Shown here: positions 11,110-22,342 of the stretch, piece after piece | How positions within the stretch are numbered: the first letter of the stretch is position 1 | Layout: every line of letters starts with the position of its first letter | Source of the DNA: Tricholoma matsutake | Lineage: Eukaryota > Basidiomycota > Agaricomycetes > Agaricales > Tricholomataceae | Assembly: GCA_026075535.2 (NCBI GenBank) | Contig: AP026539.1 | Span: forward strand, 2,728,001 to 2,792,000 | Reading direction: 5' to 3' | DNA length: 64,000 nucleotides | Notes under the pieces: generated by a model | Told to the model about the DNA's origin: nothing | What the model saw: the letters and a program-made list of their open reading frames with translations, nothing else | Database searches by the model: none | Program-made: the position numbers and the translations under genes

Positions 11110-11724
11110 ACTATATCTCAGTCCGCAGATGGAGAAATACTACAAGTCCCGAACACGAGCACCATGTGATCCTACAACTCAGGATGATGGACGCACAGCC
11201 AACACTGAGACGCTCATCTCTGAATATGAACAATATTGCCAAATGCTTCTCAAGAGGGATGAAGATGAAGGATGGGCCTCCGAATTGAGGGGCTACCTGA
11301 GTGACAGGCCTGTAGATGTAACAAAGGATACAGATGTCATCCTATGGTGGCAGGTATGTTCTTTGTAATCTTCATTCGAATCAGTGATACTAATCTTGAT
11401 ACAGAACCATGCCCAGCTCTATCCAACCCTTGCACAGATCGCTCTCAATGTTCTGCCATGTCAGGCATCATCAGTCCCTTGTGAATGGCTCTTCTTGGCA
11501 AGCAAGCAGACAGCGGTTGACCGACAGGCTTCGCTTGGTGCAAAACGATTTGAAGAATTGCAGATTATGAAATTGCATGGCAGAAGAACATTATCAATCT
11601 TGTGGTGTGGAATTCAGTGCAGGTGGAGGAGGTGGATCTCAAAGAGTATTCCAAGATGCTTGAGGCAGAGGAAGCGGCAACTGAGCTCGACAAATCTGAC
11701 GATGAATTTTTTATGGAAGACTGA
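11110..11724 (+). pseudogene. hAT transposase C-terminus (hATC dimerisation domain)
   Basis: MEKYYKSRTRAPCDPTTQDD continues to DTDVILWWQ, then a 51-nt intron (11354-11404: GTATGT donor, GATACTAATC branch region, ACAG acceptor), then NHAQLYPTLAQIALNVLPCQ, ASSVPCEWLFLASKQ and GAKRFEELQIMK. This is the hATC dimerisation domain. A one-base loss near 11571 shifts the frame; the shifted frame continues AWQKNIINLVVWNS to LDKSDDEFFMED and a stop at 11722-11724. The N-terminal zinc finger and most of the catalytic domain are missing, consistent with an internal deletion. Confidence 0.88.
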
Positions 11725-12037
11725 TGGGTAATTAATTAGAATAATTAGAATAATAGAGTAGTACTTCAGAAAATGATGCTAGCCTACTAACACAATTTTT
11801 TAATGTCAATTTATATACTTCCTTGCCATACTTGCTTGAGCCGCTGTCAATTACATTTTCTATGACATTTACAACTAAGTAAACCCCGAGTCCGGGCTTG
11901 CGCAAGATCATAATAAAATGTTGCAACATTAATGCCCATTGCATTTATGGTACAAGTTCTGCTATCAAAATCAACAGTCGAATTCTAACCGTATTAATAG
12001 AATCTCCAAGTCTAGCCCAGGGCTTCCTCATGATCAT

Positions 12038-12290
12038 AATAAATTGATAACACGACCTCAGAACACAGTGACTACAGCATATGCCAGTGTAAGCTTCTAG
12101 TACAAAATTTCTACCCCCGCATAGTAAGGAGTTCATTCTTCAGTTCTAATAGCTGCTTATAATATGTATAATAAATTGATAATGCGACCTCGGAACACAG
12201 TGACTACAGCATATGCCAGTGTAAGCTTCTACAAAATTTCTACCCCCACATAGTAAGGAGTTCATTCTAATAGCTGCTTATAATATGTAT
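12038..12290 (+). repeat. 131-bp tandem duplication inside the hAT
   Basis: AATAAATTGATAAYRCGACC begins at 12038 and again near 12169, and the following sequence (CACAGTGACTACAGCATATG...GTAAGCTTCTA) is nearly identical. Partial copies of the GTAAGGAGTTCATTCTTCAG block recur to 12460. A 97-codon open frame at 12666-12959 further right has no recognisable motif and is not called as a gene. Confidence 0.8.
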
Positions 12291-13307
12291 GAGGTCTAAC
12301 AGCATATATAGCATGAGATTCAGTCTGCCGGTGTAAGTTTGCACATAGACTTGGCATAGACCTTGCATAGACCAGAATTTTTTACACCCGGCATCATAGT
12401 TAGTAAGGAGTTTATTCTTCAGTTCTGGCAGTTAGTAAAGAGTTCATTCTTCAGTTCTAACAGGTGCTTAGGATACGATATGTGATTCTATGCGATCCTA
12501 TGATTGTATAGGCAGGCAAGTGATAAGACTCAGATTAGATGAGATAAGACTTTCAGGCGGAGTTTCATTTATACTAGACTTAGACGTGGCAACTGGCAAG
12601 GGTCGATTCATTCTTTCATTCCCCCTCCTCAGTCAACTGGCTCGATGTCGATACAGCTGTTGTAAATGATGGCTCACTTGGACAACCTTGCTATTTCCTC
12701 AAGCTTCTTACATGATAATGCTTCGCTATTGCTGTCTGGTCCCTTAGAAAACTCTGAATCCGGTCTCGAGGTAAGTCTCAACTCTGGCCCTTTGGTGATT
12801 TATGCTAACCTACTATCAACATATGGAGATGGTTCTGCACTACCACGGAATAGCTACAATGCTGGAGGTCTAATGTACCTGTTTATTCCATTGGTGCTGG
12901 GGTTGGGTTATGGTATGTGCCTGCTTATCATTATGTTGGCTCTTCTGACAGTGATCTAGCTACAGTAGGGTTGCTAATGCATGCCATATATTCCATTCAC
13001 GTTATTTACAGCATTTTCTGATCATGTCGTACTATAGTAATCATTCTAAGATCATAGTGTAGATTTAAGTTGGAAAACCGGTCTTGACTGGCATTGAACT
13101 GGTCTTAACTGGTCAACATCTGGTTTCTTGGAAGACTGGTTATAACTGGTTTGTTGACTGTAAGTGAACCGGTATTGACCCATTGTGTATGGTTCGGTTC
13201 GGTTTTCATGACATTAGTAATAATGTAACAACTGGTTCCGGTCTCGGTCATTTGAGATCATGCTCAAAAACTGAGACCGAACTGGACCTTCATGCACTAC
13301 TCCAGTG

Positions 13308-13625
13308 ACATCTCCACCACACATCCGTCCAAGAAACTCACCCATCGCTTCCTGGGACCTTTTCCATTGTCAAGTGTGTTGGAACACATGCCTATTGTTT
13401 ATGCCTCCCAACCTCCATGTCCAGACTCCACCCAGTCTTCCATGTCATGAAACTCCTTCCAGCTCCCCCAGATCCCGTCCCAGGATGTCATTCATGTCCA
13501 CCACCACCACCTACAGTGATTGAGGGAGAACCCCAGTATGAAGTCAAGTCAATCTTGGACAGCTGGTTGTGTCGAGGGAAACTCCAGTATTTGGTACACT
13601 GGAAGGGTTATGGGTATGAGTGCTG
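13308..13625 (+). pseudogene. Ty3 copy A C-terminus with chromodomain
   Basis: The frame [11 protein letters not shown]...[15 protein letters not shown] gives the post-integrase beta-barrel region. [15 protein letters not shown]...[15 protein letters not shown] is a chromodomain (YxVxxIL, YLVxWKGY), the module that targets chromoviruses to chromatin. Homology stops at about 13622: copy B continues here with QENSWVEESDV, whereas copy A runs into unrelated Lys-rich sequence. The 3' end of copy A, including its LTR, has therefore been lost. Confidence 0.85.
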
Positions 13626-13854
13626 CAAGAGGGCAAATTTCCCCCCCGCTACCAACAACACAATAACTCCCGCTGGCCATAAGCACATTATCTCAACAGT
13701 TGATGATGAGGCTACAAAAGCCAAGAAGAAGAAAACTGAGCAGAAAACAACCAAAAAGAAGAATGAGAAAGGGAAGAAGGGGAAGGAACCTAAGCCCAAG
13801 AAGTGCAAAAAAGCATGCATATCATATGACACTGATGATGATAGTGACATGTAG
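13626..13854 (+). other. Lys-rich reading-frame tail of unknown origin
   Basis: About 75 codons fused in frame to the broken chromodomain: [16 protein letters not shown], then a Lys/Glu-rich run ([19 protein letters not shown]) and an acidic end, YDTDDDSDM, before TAG. The composition resembles a nuclear-protein tail, but no family is recognised. It probably belongs to another element whose start has been lost. Confidence 0.35.
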
Positions 13855-13899
13855 TTGATCCTTGTATCTGTAAGCTAGTCAGTAGTGTCTATGCAAAGA

Positions 13900-14170
13900 C
13901 CCTTTAAATCTGAATTCAGCACAGACAAATGTAGACTCAGCACAGACTTATGCAGACTCTGTGCAGACTAATGCAGACTCCACACAGATTAATGTGGACT
14001 CCATGCCAAATAGGAAAGGATTCCTCATTTGGGTCACCACATGGTCGGAGTCCATGTGGACTTATGCAGACTCCACATGGACTGGGGTGTAATTTTACAT
14101 TTTGGTCATCAGATGGTTGGACTCTGCACAGAGTCCACACAGTCCATGCGAATCCACGTGGAACATATGG
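13900..14170. repeat. CAGACT-type minisatellite
   Basis: Imperfect units such as CAGCACAGACTTATGCAGAC and CTGTGCAGACTAATGCAGAC recur every 15-25 bp across about 270 bp. They share the motif class of 5080-5290. No gene is seen. Confidence 0.7.
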
Positions 14171-15389
14171 GAAAGTGTAGATTACTGCCCCAATGGGAGG
14201 TTGATTGTCTGGATCATTGGGATCAGAGTCACCCCCAGGGCCATAGTGTCTGCTGGGGGGGTCTGTCCTCTAGACCAGGATCTTCCAACCCATAGGGTTC
14301 AGGCTGGTTGATGCCCCCTACATACTCAAGGGGAGTCATGGGTCAGGGATTTTCCAGATTTGCAGAAGAATGCAGGGTGTGAGTAGACATGAGATTAGCA
14401 CTGATTGATGGGGCTCTGGAGCTGATTTGTCAGAAGATGTTTGAGGGTCCAGAAGATACTCCAAAAGTAGTGGTGGGTCAGGGGTTGGAAAGAGTGGATC
14501 ACTGAATTGCAGAGATCCCAGGAATGGTGCCGGTGCATTGGGAATTTCTGGTTGTGCACTGGTGGGTTTCAGTCAGGGTCATAGAGAAGAATGAGACAAG
14601 TGAAGTGTGAGTTCATATATACTGTTAAGAACTGATCCTAGAGTGCACATCAGAATCTGGTTGGACCCTGCAGGGGTTGATAGCAGAAGGTTGTCAGGTC
14701 ATAGTGGATTCTGCAGAAGGGAAACGGAAAGGACTTGGCTTCAGCTTATAAGAAGCTGTGCCCTTCACCTTGTCTGGTGTCCTAATTTCAAGACAAAGGT
14801 TTGGAGGTAGGAGTGGGAAGGTGTGGGTAGTGTGGGGAAGGAGTATGGAGGGACTTGGGTTAAGTTCAGATGAGACCAGAACTTTGGAGGGAGAACTAGA
14901 GGTTGAGTCAAATGAAGTTCAGACTCTTAGAGGGCAGAGGTAGGAGTAGAATGAGATTGGATTGGCAGGTTTAAGTCGAGGCTTTGTCTAGTCTATGTTG
15001 AGTCTATGTCAATATACAAACTGAGGAATACAAGTCGAAACTAACTAAGCTTAAATACTGGGGTATGGAATCAGAGTGGAACATCTCAGGAACTGCAGCA
15101 GTGTCTCAACTGCATAGATAAATTACCTAGTGGGAGCCACACAGGAGGCCATAGTTGAATTTGCAAAAGAGACAGCAGCCTTGGGAGGGCAGCCATGGAT
15201 TGCTGTACAAGGTGGCCTGGTGCACAGCAGTGTGGGCAGTGCACGACAGCTGGGAACAAAGGTGGAAAGGAGTCATTGAATGTTGGGGCTTCCTGGTAAG
15301 GGAGGAACAAAGTGTGGAAAAGGGTCAGAAGAGTGTGGGTTCTGATCAGGCAAGGAATGGTTCTTGACACAGGCCACATCTGACCCTCC
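14171..15389 (-). other. Unclassified; possible 5' part of a minus-strand Ty3 element
   Basis: No intact gene. On the minus strand there is a TATTTAAGC TATA-like box near 15060. Further downstream lies a Pro/Asp-rich stretch that reads TPLEYVGGINQPEPYG and then DSDPNDPDNQPP (14340-14180), resembling the N-terminal region of some fungal Ty3 gag proteins. No LTR ends were found. The link to a retroelement is weak inference. Confidence 0.3.
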
Positions 15390-18118
15390 AAGTCACCCAT
15401 GGCCTCCCCCTTTTTCTTTGTCAAGAAGAAGGATGGCTTACTCCAACCCATTCAAGATTATCAAACTCACAGTCAAGAATCACTACCCATTACCCCTCAT
15501 TTCTGAACTGGTGAATCAGCTTTGTGGGGCACAATACTTCACCAAGCTTGATGTCTGCTGGGGTTACAATAATGTGTGGATAAAGGAAGGAGATGAGTGG
15601 AAGGCAGCCTTTCATACCAACCATGGTATTTTTGAACCACTTGTCATGTTCTTTGGTCTAGTAGTCCTGCAACCTTTCAGACCATGATGAACAATATCTT
15701 CCATGACCTTATACTTGAAGGTGTTGTATCTCGATGACATTCTCATCTTCACACACAACATTGATGAACACCATTGAATCATGTGGCTTGTCCTTGAAAG
15801 GCTTCAACAGCACAAACTCTACCTTTGACATGACAAGTGTGAGTTTGAGAAGACTAAAATTGAGTACCTGGGTCTGATCATATCAGAGGGCCATGTGGAG
15901 ATGGATCCTGTTAAGGTGAATGGAATTATGGGTTGGCCTACACCCACAAACAAGAAGGAGGTGCAGTCCTTTTTGGGCTTTATCAACTTTTATTGATGTA
16001 ATGGTGTTTTATCAAGGACCTTTCTCACCGCACATGACCACTGTTTGATCTCACAGGCAAGGGGATATGGAGGTGGGACAATGCACAACAGGAGGCATTT
16101 GAGAGGCTTAAAGAGATAGTCACATCTGCTCCCATCCTTATCTTTGCTGATGATTCACACCCTTTTTGTGTATAGTGCACCATTGTCTCCCTCCATTGTT
16201 CAAATGAAGCCAACAGTTCTGACTTTGTGATGGGCCCTGTATTGTCCCAGCAGTCTCTGGAGGACCAGAAGTGGCAACCTGTTGTGTTCTATTTGAAAAG
16301 CCTTAGTGCTGTGGAGCAGAACTATGAGATCCATGACAAGGAGATGTTGGTGATAATGTGTGCACTTGAGGAATGGCTGAGGGTGCCCAACACAAGGTCA
16401 AGATTTGGATGGACCACAAGAATCTCAAGTACTTCATGACAGACAAAGAATTGAACTGTCATCAGGCTTGCTTGTCTTTGTATTTGTCCAGGTTTGATTT
16501 CTCCTTGCACCACTGTCCAGGTCACAGCATGGGGAAAACTCTCAGCATGCGGATCATGGGGATGGGAGTGACAACAATCAAGCCATTGTGCTGTTGCAAC
16601 CAGACCTGTTTACTGTCTGTGCATTGGAAGGCATTGTTCCCCAGGGCAAGGAGTGGGACACCCTACATGACATTCATTGTGCAAACTGTAGTGGTTTACA
16701 TGAGGATGTTGTCACCCCAGCTGTCAAGGAACTGAGGAAGGGGTCAGCCCTTTCACTATGTGCTGCAGAGTGGGTTGAGAAGGAGGATCTGTTGTACTTC
16801 CAAGATTGCATCTATGTTCCCAATGACCTGCACATTTGACAATAGATCATATCTCAACACCATGACTCACAGATTGCAGGGCACCCTGGATACTGGAAGA
16901 CATTGGAGCTTGTTTCATGGAATTATTGGTGCCCACAGATGTCACGACTCATTGGTCAGTACTGCTATACTTGCAACCTTTGCTTACACACCAAGGTTCC
17001 TCAATGAAAGCCCATTGGTGAGTTACACCCTCTTCTTGTTCCAGAAAATCATTGGGATGTTGTGAGTGTAAACTTCATGGTGGAGTTACCAGGGTCAAAT
17101 GGGTTTGATGTGGTAATGTGCACAGTCAACTCAGCGGAAAAACAAGCTCACTTTATTCTGACTCACACCAATGTTATGGCATTGGGTCTACCTTCACCAT
17201 GTGTGGAAGCTACATGGACTTCCTGGCACCTTTCTTTGTGATTGAGGACCTCAATTTGTCACAGAGTTCACCCAAGAGCTGTACTGTCTCCTAGGAATTA
17301 AACTCCTCACTTCTACTGCCTATCACCCACAGACTGATGGACAGACCAAACAGGCCAATCAGGAGCTGGAGCAGTACATCCACATCTTCATCAATGAGTG
17401 CCAGGATGACTGGGAGGATCTTCTCCCCAAGGCTGAGTTCGAACCCAACAATCACATCCACACATCCACTCAGCAAACTCCCTTCCTCCTGGACACTGGA
17501 CAACACCCACACATGGGCTTTGAACCTTGCCAAGCACCATCACAGCTCGAGACAGTGAATGAATTTATGGAGCAGATGAAAGGACTTTTACAACCAACAC
17601 TACTCACCAACATCCCAGTATAAGGTTGGTGACCAAGTTTACCTTGACTTCAGTGACATCTCTACCACCCATCCATTTAAGAAACTTGCACACCATTTCC
17701 TTGGACTGTTCCCCATTGTCAAGTGCATTGGAACACATGCCTACTGCCTACACCTACCAGCATCCATGTCCAGACTCCACCCTGTCTTCCATGTTGTCAA
17801 ACTACTGCCAGCACCAGTGGATCCATTCCCAGGACATTGCTCACACCCACCACCACCACCACCTACAGTGATTGAAGGGGAACCACAGTCCATCCTGGAG
17901 AGCAGGTTCCACTGAGGGAAGCTCCAATATCTGCTATGTTGGAAGGGCTGTTGGTATCAGGAGAACTCATGGGTTGAGGAATCTGATGTCAATGCCCCAC
18001 AACTAGTCAAAGAAATCCACTGACAACACACTTCTGCACCATGCTGCATTCAGGTTATGGACTTTGAGTGGTTGCAATTTTGAATGCATCAGCATGATGC
18101 ATCTTAGAGAGGGGGTGA
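15390..18118 (+). pseudogene. Ty3 copy B, 5'-truncated pol with chromodomain
   Basis: Homology to copy A starts abruptly at AAGTCACCCATGGCCTCCCC (8441 in copy A), within reverse transcriptase. [22 protein letters not shown], a shifted YLDDILIF, RNase H (VVFYLKSLSAVEQNYEIHD), integrase (GQTKQANQELEQYI-like) and a chromodomain with a short deletion (ILESRFH, GKLQYLLCWKG) follow in order. Small deletions, frameshifts and TGA codons break it. A purine tract, AGAGAGGGGGTGA, ends directly at the LTR at 18119, as expected for the plus-strand primer. Copies A and B belong to the same family. Confidence 0.88.
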
Positions 18119-18544
18119 TGTAAGGGGACTAGGGGGTGCCCCATGTGTTCCCTATTTTTTACATTCATCCTATATTTTTCCTCACTTCATTTTCTCCTAT
18201 TCTTCATTTTCTATGATTTTTCCTTATTTTATTACTAATTTCCCTTTCTATCACATTTGTGCATGTTGACAGTTTTATATTTAGAGGTGGAGTACCCTTT
18301 CTGACATCTACTCCTCATTTGATGGCCTTGATCTGCCTATCTCTGCCTTTTCTATTTTTAGGCTATTATTTGATTTTGCAATCTTCACATATACTGGGCA
18401 TTGGCAAAGGGGTCCTTAGAGTTTTCTCTTCAGATTTTCCTTTGCTAGGTGCACCTCCACTCCCTGTAATATGTACCATAATTTTAACTTTGGATTTCCC
18501 TTTGCTAGTCCATTAATTATGTGGCTTTCAAGGTTGCCCTTATA
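18119..18544 (+). mobile_element. 3' LTR of Ty3 copy B
   Basis: 426 bp from TGTAAGGGGACTAGGGGGTG to GCCCTTATA, matching 5962-6384 throughout, including the duplicated TTTCCCTTTGCTAG segment. It directly follows the purine tract of copy B. Flanking bases do not match those of the 5962 LTR, so the pair is not simply the two ends of one insertion. Confidence 0.88.
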
Positions 18545-18849
18545 GGTGGTGCATTGGAACCTGTGATCCACCCTACAAGCAGGGGTTCATAGGGCTGGGG
18601 TGGGCACTTGGTTGTCTGTTGTCATTGATATGGGGCCAAATGCCATGGCCCAGGCATCTACAACCTATAAAAAAATGAAAATCAAGTTAGTTAATTCATG
18701 AAAACAAGATGATAGAGGAAAACTTATTTAAGGGTCTGTGTTTTGTGTGTGGGTTTCAGTTGTTGGCCTAAAAAGTAATGAAATACCATTAGTTAGTTCC
18801 TATTACCAAGGAGAAAATGAATGAAAAGCTTATCTTGGGCCCAAACAAT
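18545..18849 (-). repeat. R-family copy (minus orientation), distal half
   Basis: A GAGCA-type palindrome at 18563-18600 (TCCACCCTACAAGCAGGGGT) is followed by two intron-like segments read on the minus strand. One runs from GATAAGCTTTTC near 18832 through AACTAACTAATGG to TTTTTAG near 18770; the other runs from TAAGTTTTCC through TTAACTAACTTG to TTTTTATAG near 18667. The copy ends at GGGCCCAAACAAT, where the hAT element at 18850 is inserted, and resumes at 26152. Confidence 0.65.
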
Positions 18850-18976
18850 TAGTGTTTGAAAGTCCAGTCCAGTCCAGTTCATGTATTTCAAAATTTATAA
18901 GCAACCACAGACTGGACTGGTATAAACTGGTCTGTCACAGTTGCATAACAGTTGCTGGACCGGTTTACACCAGTCC

Positions 18977-19255
18977 AGGAGTACATTACACTCCTCCACC
19001 TATTCCAGTCGGAATGCCCATTCTGATCTGAATTTCCAGAATTCTGGGGAAGTCCATTTACATATATTTCTCTCACAATTCATTATTCCAATCAGACTGG
19101 AGGGTCAAATTTACCCCCAGAATCCCTGGAATCTACCCAGACTCATTTTTACCTGGAACAGTTGGATCAACCGGATGTGCAGCAACTAGCATAACTGGAC
19201 TAACTGGAATAACTGGAATGCACATGCTTTCCTAAATAAAATTTTGACATACAAC
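18977..19255 (+). repeat. Dispersed repeat shared with 62897-63170
   Basis: Begins AGTACATTACACTCCTCCAC and runs through GGAATGCCCAT, CCATTTACATATATTTCTCT, CAGACTGGAGGGTCAA and CTACCCAGACTCATTTTTAC to AAATAAAATTTTGAC. The same order and near-identical sequence recur at 62897-63170, and in both places an R copy follows. It is probably the left terminal part of a larger repeat that carries R. Confidence 0.8.
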
Positions 19256-19322
19256 AAGAATTGAACACTCAACTTCAGGTCTGCACACATAACATTGCAC
19301 TTAACCACTGAGCTACCAAGTA
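19256..19322 (-). repeat. tRNA-like sequence (SINE head)
   Basis: The minus strand reads CTTGGTAGCTCAGTGGTTAA (A box TAGCTCAGTGG), and about 35 nt later GTTGAGTGTTCAATTC (B box GTTCAATTC). Spacing is tRNA-like, but the acceptor ends do not pair into a full stem. A truncated version occurs near 63165, at the matching place in the other repeat copy. Confidence 0.7.
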
Positions 19323-19399
19323 ATTATTTGTCTACATACATTTAATACATTTATTACCCAACCATAGTTAACCGCAGCATTAATGGAAGACGCATACAT

Positions 19400-20250
19400 G
19401 CATTGCATGACACGTGACACATGACATGTGACTGCCAGCTCACAACCACCAACACCACCATCGTCAACGCCGCCTCCTCCTCCACTCTACCACCACCACT
19501 GTGTGTGCACCCACCACCACCATTCCCATGCCCACTGCCACCATCACCACCACCTTCAAATGAGCTGACTGGATGGAACCTGGGCCCAAATGACGGCAAC
19601 TGTCATTTGGGCCACATATAAGTTTTTTTTGTTTTTTTGTTTTTTGTTTTTGTTAGTTAACTGATTATATTCTATTGTTTTTTTTAGGTAGTTTACTACT
19701 GGTAACAACGGGCAATGACCAAAAATGCGCAATGCACGTGCACAGCCACCCAAACCCTCCTCCCCATTCAAACAGGATGTGAGGTTGTTGACACTGGCTA
19801 GGAGGGTGCAGAGGGACGCCAGGAGACCCCAGAAGGGGGATACTTGCCTAGTAAGCACCCACCAACCCCGTACACATGCCATGTCACACTGACGCACCCA
19901 AACCTCTCCCCCCCCCCCCCTCAAAAAAAAAAAAAGACAGAAATCCAAACAGGGGACAACAGCGACAAACCATGACAAGCCACCCACCCCAGCCTCATGA
20001 GCAACTGCTCGTGGGGTGGATCATGGGTGGAACAATGCCTAACTGCAGTGACAATGGTGCATCACAGACAATGACGCCGAGCACCACGGCATCCACCCAC
20101 ATGCCTACAAGCAACTGCTCATAGGGTGGATGATTGGTGCGGTTTGCTATGGTGGCAGGTGTGAGCAAGGAGGGGTGGGAGATCACTGCCAAACAACACG
20201 GCACCCACCCCACGCCTACAAGCTTCTGCTCATAGGGTAGATTGTGGGGG
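19400..20250 (+). repeat. R-family copy, most complete
   Basis: In order: TGCCAGCTCACAACCACCA and CCACC-rich DNA; a hairpin at 19582-19613 (GGGCCCAAATGAC, loop, GTCATTTGGGCC); an intron-like segment (ATAAGTTTTTTTTG, GTTAACTGAT, TTTTTTTTAG ending near 19687); GTAGTTTACTACTGGT; the conserved GGATGTGAGG...GCCAGGAGACCCCAGAAG block; a C-run and A-run near 19910-19935; GACAGAAATCCAAAC; then three palindromes at about 19990-20020, 20104-20134 and 20213-20244 (for example ATGAGCAACTGCTCGT). Confidence 0.75.
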
Positions 20251-20277
20251 CTACGGATGCTGGGAAGCAGGTATGAG

Positions 20278-20311
20278 GGCCCAGGAGATGTCAGACGACA
20301 TCTCCTGGGCC
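20278..20311. repeat. R-type hairpin variant, 14-bp stem
   Basis: GGGCCCAGGAGATGTC is followed after a short loop by GACATCTCCTGGGCC, an almost perfect stem. ATATGTAAGTG (a GTAAGT donor) follows directly, then a pyrimidine tract. The stem sequence differs from the CAAATGAC type while the layout is the same, which suggests compensating base changes. Confidence 0.8.
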
Positions 20312-20319
20312 ATATGTAA

Positions 20320-20880
20320 GTGTTTATTTTTATTTTCCCCTCCCCTGCATTTCGTGTGGGGAGGGTTTTTTTGTAGTTTTAATTATTTAGTATTATTACA
20401 CCTCCCCCTCCCCCCTCGTGCTGAATGCAAGGGGTTAGTTTTATGTGTATATATAATCAAATTTAAAAAATTTTGAACTTAATTATCTACTTCGAAAAAA
20501 TGAAGTTATGAGTTTGAATGTCAGAAATAAACTTTATAATAGCCAGCTAATAATTCTCCTGTGGCTCAACTGGTTGAGCACAGTGTTTGGTTTGACACAT
20601 GATGACTTTATCATGAGGCCTTGAGTTCAATCCTTGCTCTGTACAAATTAATTTTGTAGGCAACTGAGGAACTTCAGGACTTGAAGTTTGACTTGACTTG
20701 ACTTTCCACTGTTGTATACTGTAAGTTAATTATACATGCATAACTTGGAGTCTGGAATAACTGGAATCCAGTCAGAATAACTGGAACTGCAGTTCGGTTG
20801 CCCCCAAAAAACCGGTTTGAACTGGTTTTACCAGCTATTTTCATCCTAACTAAATCTACTGTATATTATATAAAACTAAT
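20320..20880 (+). other. AT-rich spacer with tRNA-like SINE head
   Basis: At 20553-20640 the plus strand reads TGTGGCTCAACTGGTTGAGC (A box) and about 45 nt later GAGTTCAATCC (B box), a pol III promoter pair typical of a tRNA-derived SINE. Downstream, at 20745-20850, are hAT-like subterminal motifs (GGAATAACTGGAATCC, AACCGGTTTGAACTGG). No protein gene is seen. Confidence 0.6.
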
Positions 20881-20884
20881 TACA

Positions 20885-21800
20885 GGACACCCTGTGAGCA
20901 GGTGCTCACAGCGGTGACAGGTCACTAGGAGAACAAGAAATAAAATAAAATAAGGAAAGCAAAAAAAAATGGCCCCATTGTTTCACATTTGTAGCAAGGG
21001 TGGGTCGTGTGGTCATTGTGTTCATTACTACCGTGTTGCTGTCCCTATGTTCATCATCCCACCATCCCTGCCATTCCCCGCTATTCATTGTTGTCCCTGC
21101 ATCATTGTCCCCGCTATTCATTCGTTGTCTCCCTGATGTTTGTTTGTCACCCTCGCCCATTCGTACGTCTTGCCTGCTGTTCGTTGTCCTCACCCATTTG
21201 TTGTTTGTTGTCATTGTTATTTGTTGTCCTCATTCCATTGTCATCAGTGCCACCATCACCCCCTACGAGCAGTGGCTTGCAGGCAGGGTGGTGGTGCTAT
21301 GTGATGTGGCATTTGTGTGGCGTCATTCTCGAGAAACAGGGCCTGTTGCGGCCTTGCAAGCAGATGCTCACAGCGGCGGCATAGGGCCAGGGAACGGTGA
21401 TGGAGGGGGTGTACTTGGGGGCCACGCAACATCGTTATTAACAGGAAAGAACCTAAAAAGAAAAAGAAAAGTTAGTTCATAGTAAGAAATGAATCATAAT
21501 AAATGTACTCTATGGCCCAAACAACATTTGTCATCGTTTCAGCCTGCAGGGTGGTGATGATGGCGCATCCACATTGTTGTTGTCATTGTCATTGTCATTG
21601 TCGTTGTCATTGTCAGCATTGGCTGGCATTGGCGGTGGCATTGCATCATGGGAGCATGGGGTGGTGGGCCTGAGGTTGTCATCAAAAGGTTAGAATCTAA
21701 AAAGGAAGAGTATTAGTTAGCAAAAAAGAATGATTTAAGAATGAAAAAACATACCTGAGGGGCCCAAACGACAACTAGCATGTCATCTGGGCCCACTTTC
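20885..21800 (-). repeat. R-family modules, minus orientation
   Basis: Palindromes lie at about 20888, 21265 and 21352 (for example GAGCAGGTGCTCAC). On the minus strand two hairpin-plus-intron modules are visible. One begins at the hairpin 21759-21794 (GGGCCCAGATGACA...GTTTGGGCCCC), with GTATGTTTTTTC, GCTAACTAAT and TCCTTTTTAG down to about 21690. The other begins near 21525, with ACTAAC and TTTTTAG ending near 21450. The (CATTGT)n-rich DNA between gives long but meaningless open frames. Confidence 0.65.
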
Positions 21801-21906
21801 TAGTCATTCAGCATGGTGTTTTGAGGTAGGTGGTGTGGTAGAGATGATGTGGCATTGTGGGTCATTGGTGGTCATGGGAGTTGTTTAGAAAGTGGTGCCA
21901 CTTTCT

Positions 21907-21975
21907 TTTTGGGGAGCACAAGCATGACCAAATGGTCTGTGTGCAGCCACGGGGTATATAAGGACTCATGAAATG
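21907..21975 (+). promoter_or_regulatory. Conserved TATA-box block, copy 1
   Basis: GGGGAGCACAAGCATGACC, then AAATGGTCTGTGTGCAGCC, then GGTATATAAGGACTCAT. The same order recurs at 25772-25840, and the second and third parts recur at 35821-35862, with TATATAA 15-20 bp after the AAATGGTCYGTG motif each time. This fits a pol II core promoter carried by a repeat. Confidence 0.55.
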
Positions 21976-22342
21976 AGCTCTTTTTACCCTGGCTTCCCAT
22001 TGCCCTTTTGTATACCATAAATATAAGTACAAGTAGACTACATTAGTTATATTTTTTCAAATACAGTACATAAATTTACCTAAGTATAGGATATGTAGAA
22101 CTGTAAGAAGACTGGTTGCAACCCATTGCAACCGGTTTTTGAACAGTTTTCAAGTATTCTGAAATAGAGGCAACTGGCAACCCAACTGCCCCTGAAACTG
22201 AGCAACCGCAACCGACAGTTTGGTTGCATTCGGTTGGGTTTGGTTTGGTTGTGGTTTTTTTCCAGTCCATTGGACCAGACCTTTAAACACTAATCATTGC
22301 ATGTTCATCATCCATTACAGTCCCCATTGTTGACATCAGCAG

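Larger units (their letters stand above)
10780..13299 (+). mobile_element. hAT transposon, internally deleted
   Basis: 2,520 bp with terminal inverted repeats TAGTGCATGAAGGTCCGGTT (left) and TAGTGCATGAAGGTCCAGTT (right, read inward), 19 of 20 identical. It is flanked by the perfect 8-bp duplication CTCCAGTG (10772-10779 and 13300-13307). It sits inside the integrase-to-chromodomain linker of Ty3 copy A, so it is younger than that copy. Subterminal sequence is rich in ACTGGT/ACCGGT motifs. It carries only the C-terminal part of a transposase and a 131-bp repeat. Confidence 0.95.

Noticed and set aside
12666..12959. 97-codon open frame in the hAT with a hydrophobic C-terminus
   Set aside because: No motif, no intron signals, and it lies in DNA expected to be non-coding after an internal deletion; a chance frame is more likely.
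5962..18544. A single 12.6 kb LTR retrotransposon
   Set aside because: There are two overlapping pol copies, no matching flanking duplication, and foreign DNA between them.
21000..21482. Overlapping plus-strand frames rich in Ser, Leu and His
   Set aside because: They arise from (CATTGTTGTC)-like low complexity in an R cluster; two frames are open at once and neither has a domain.
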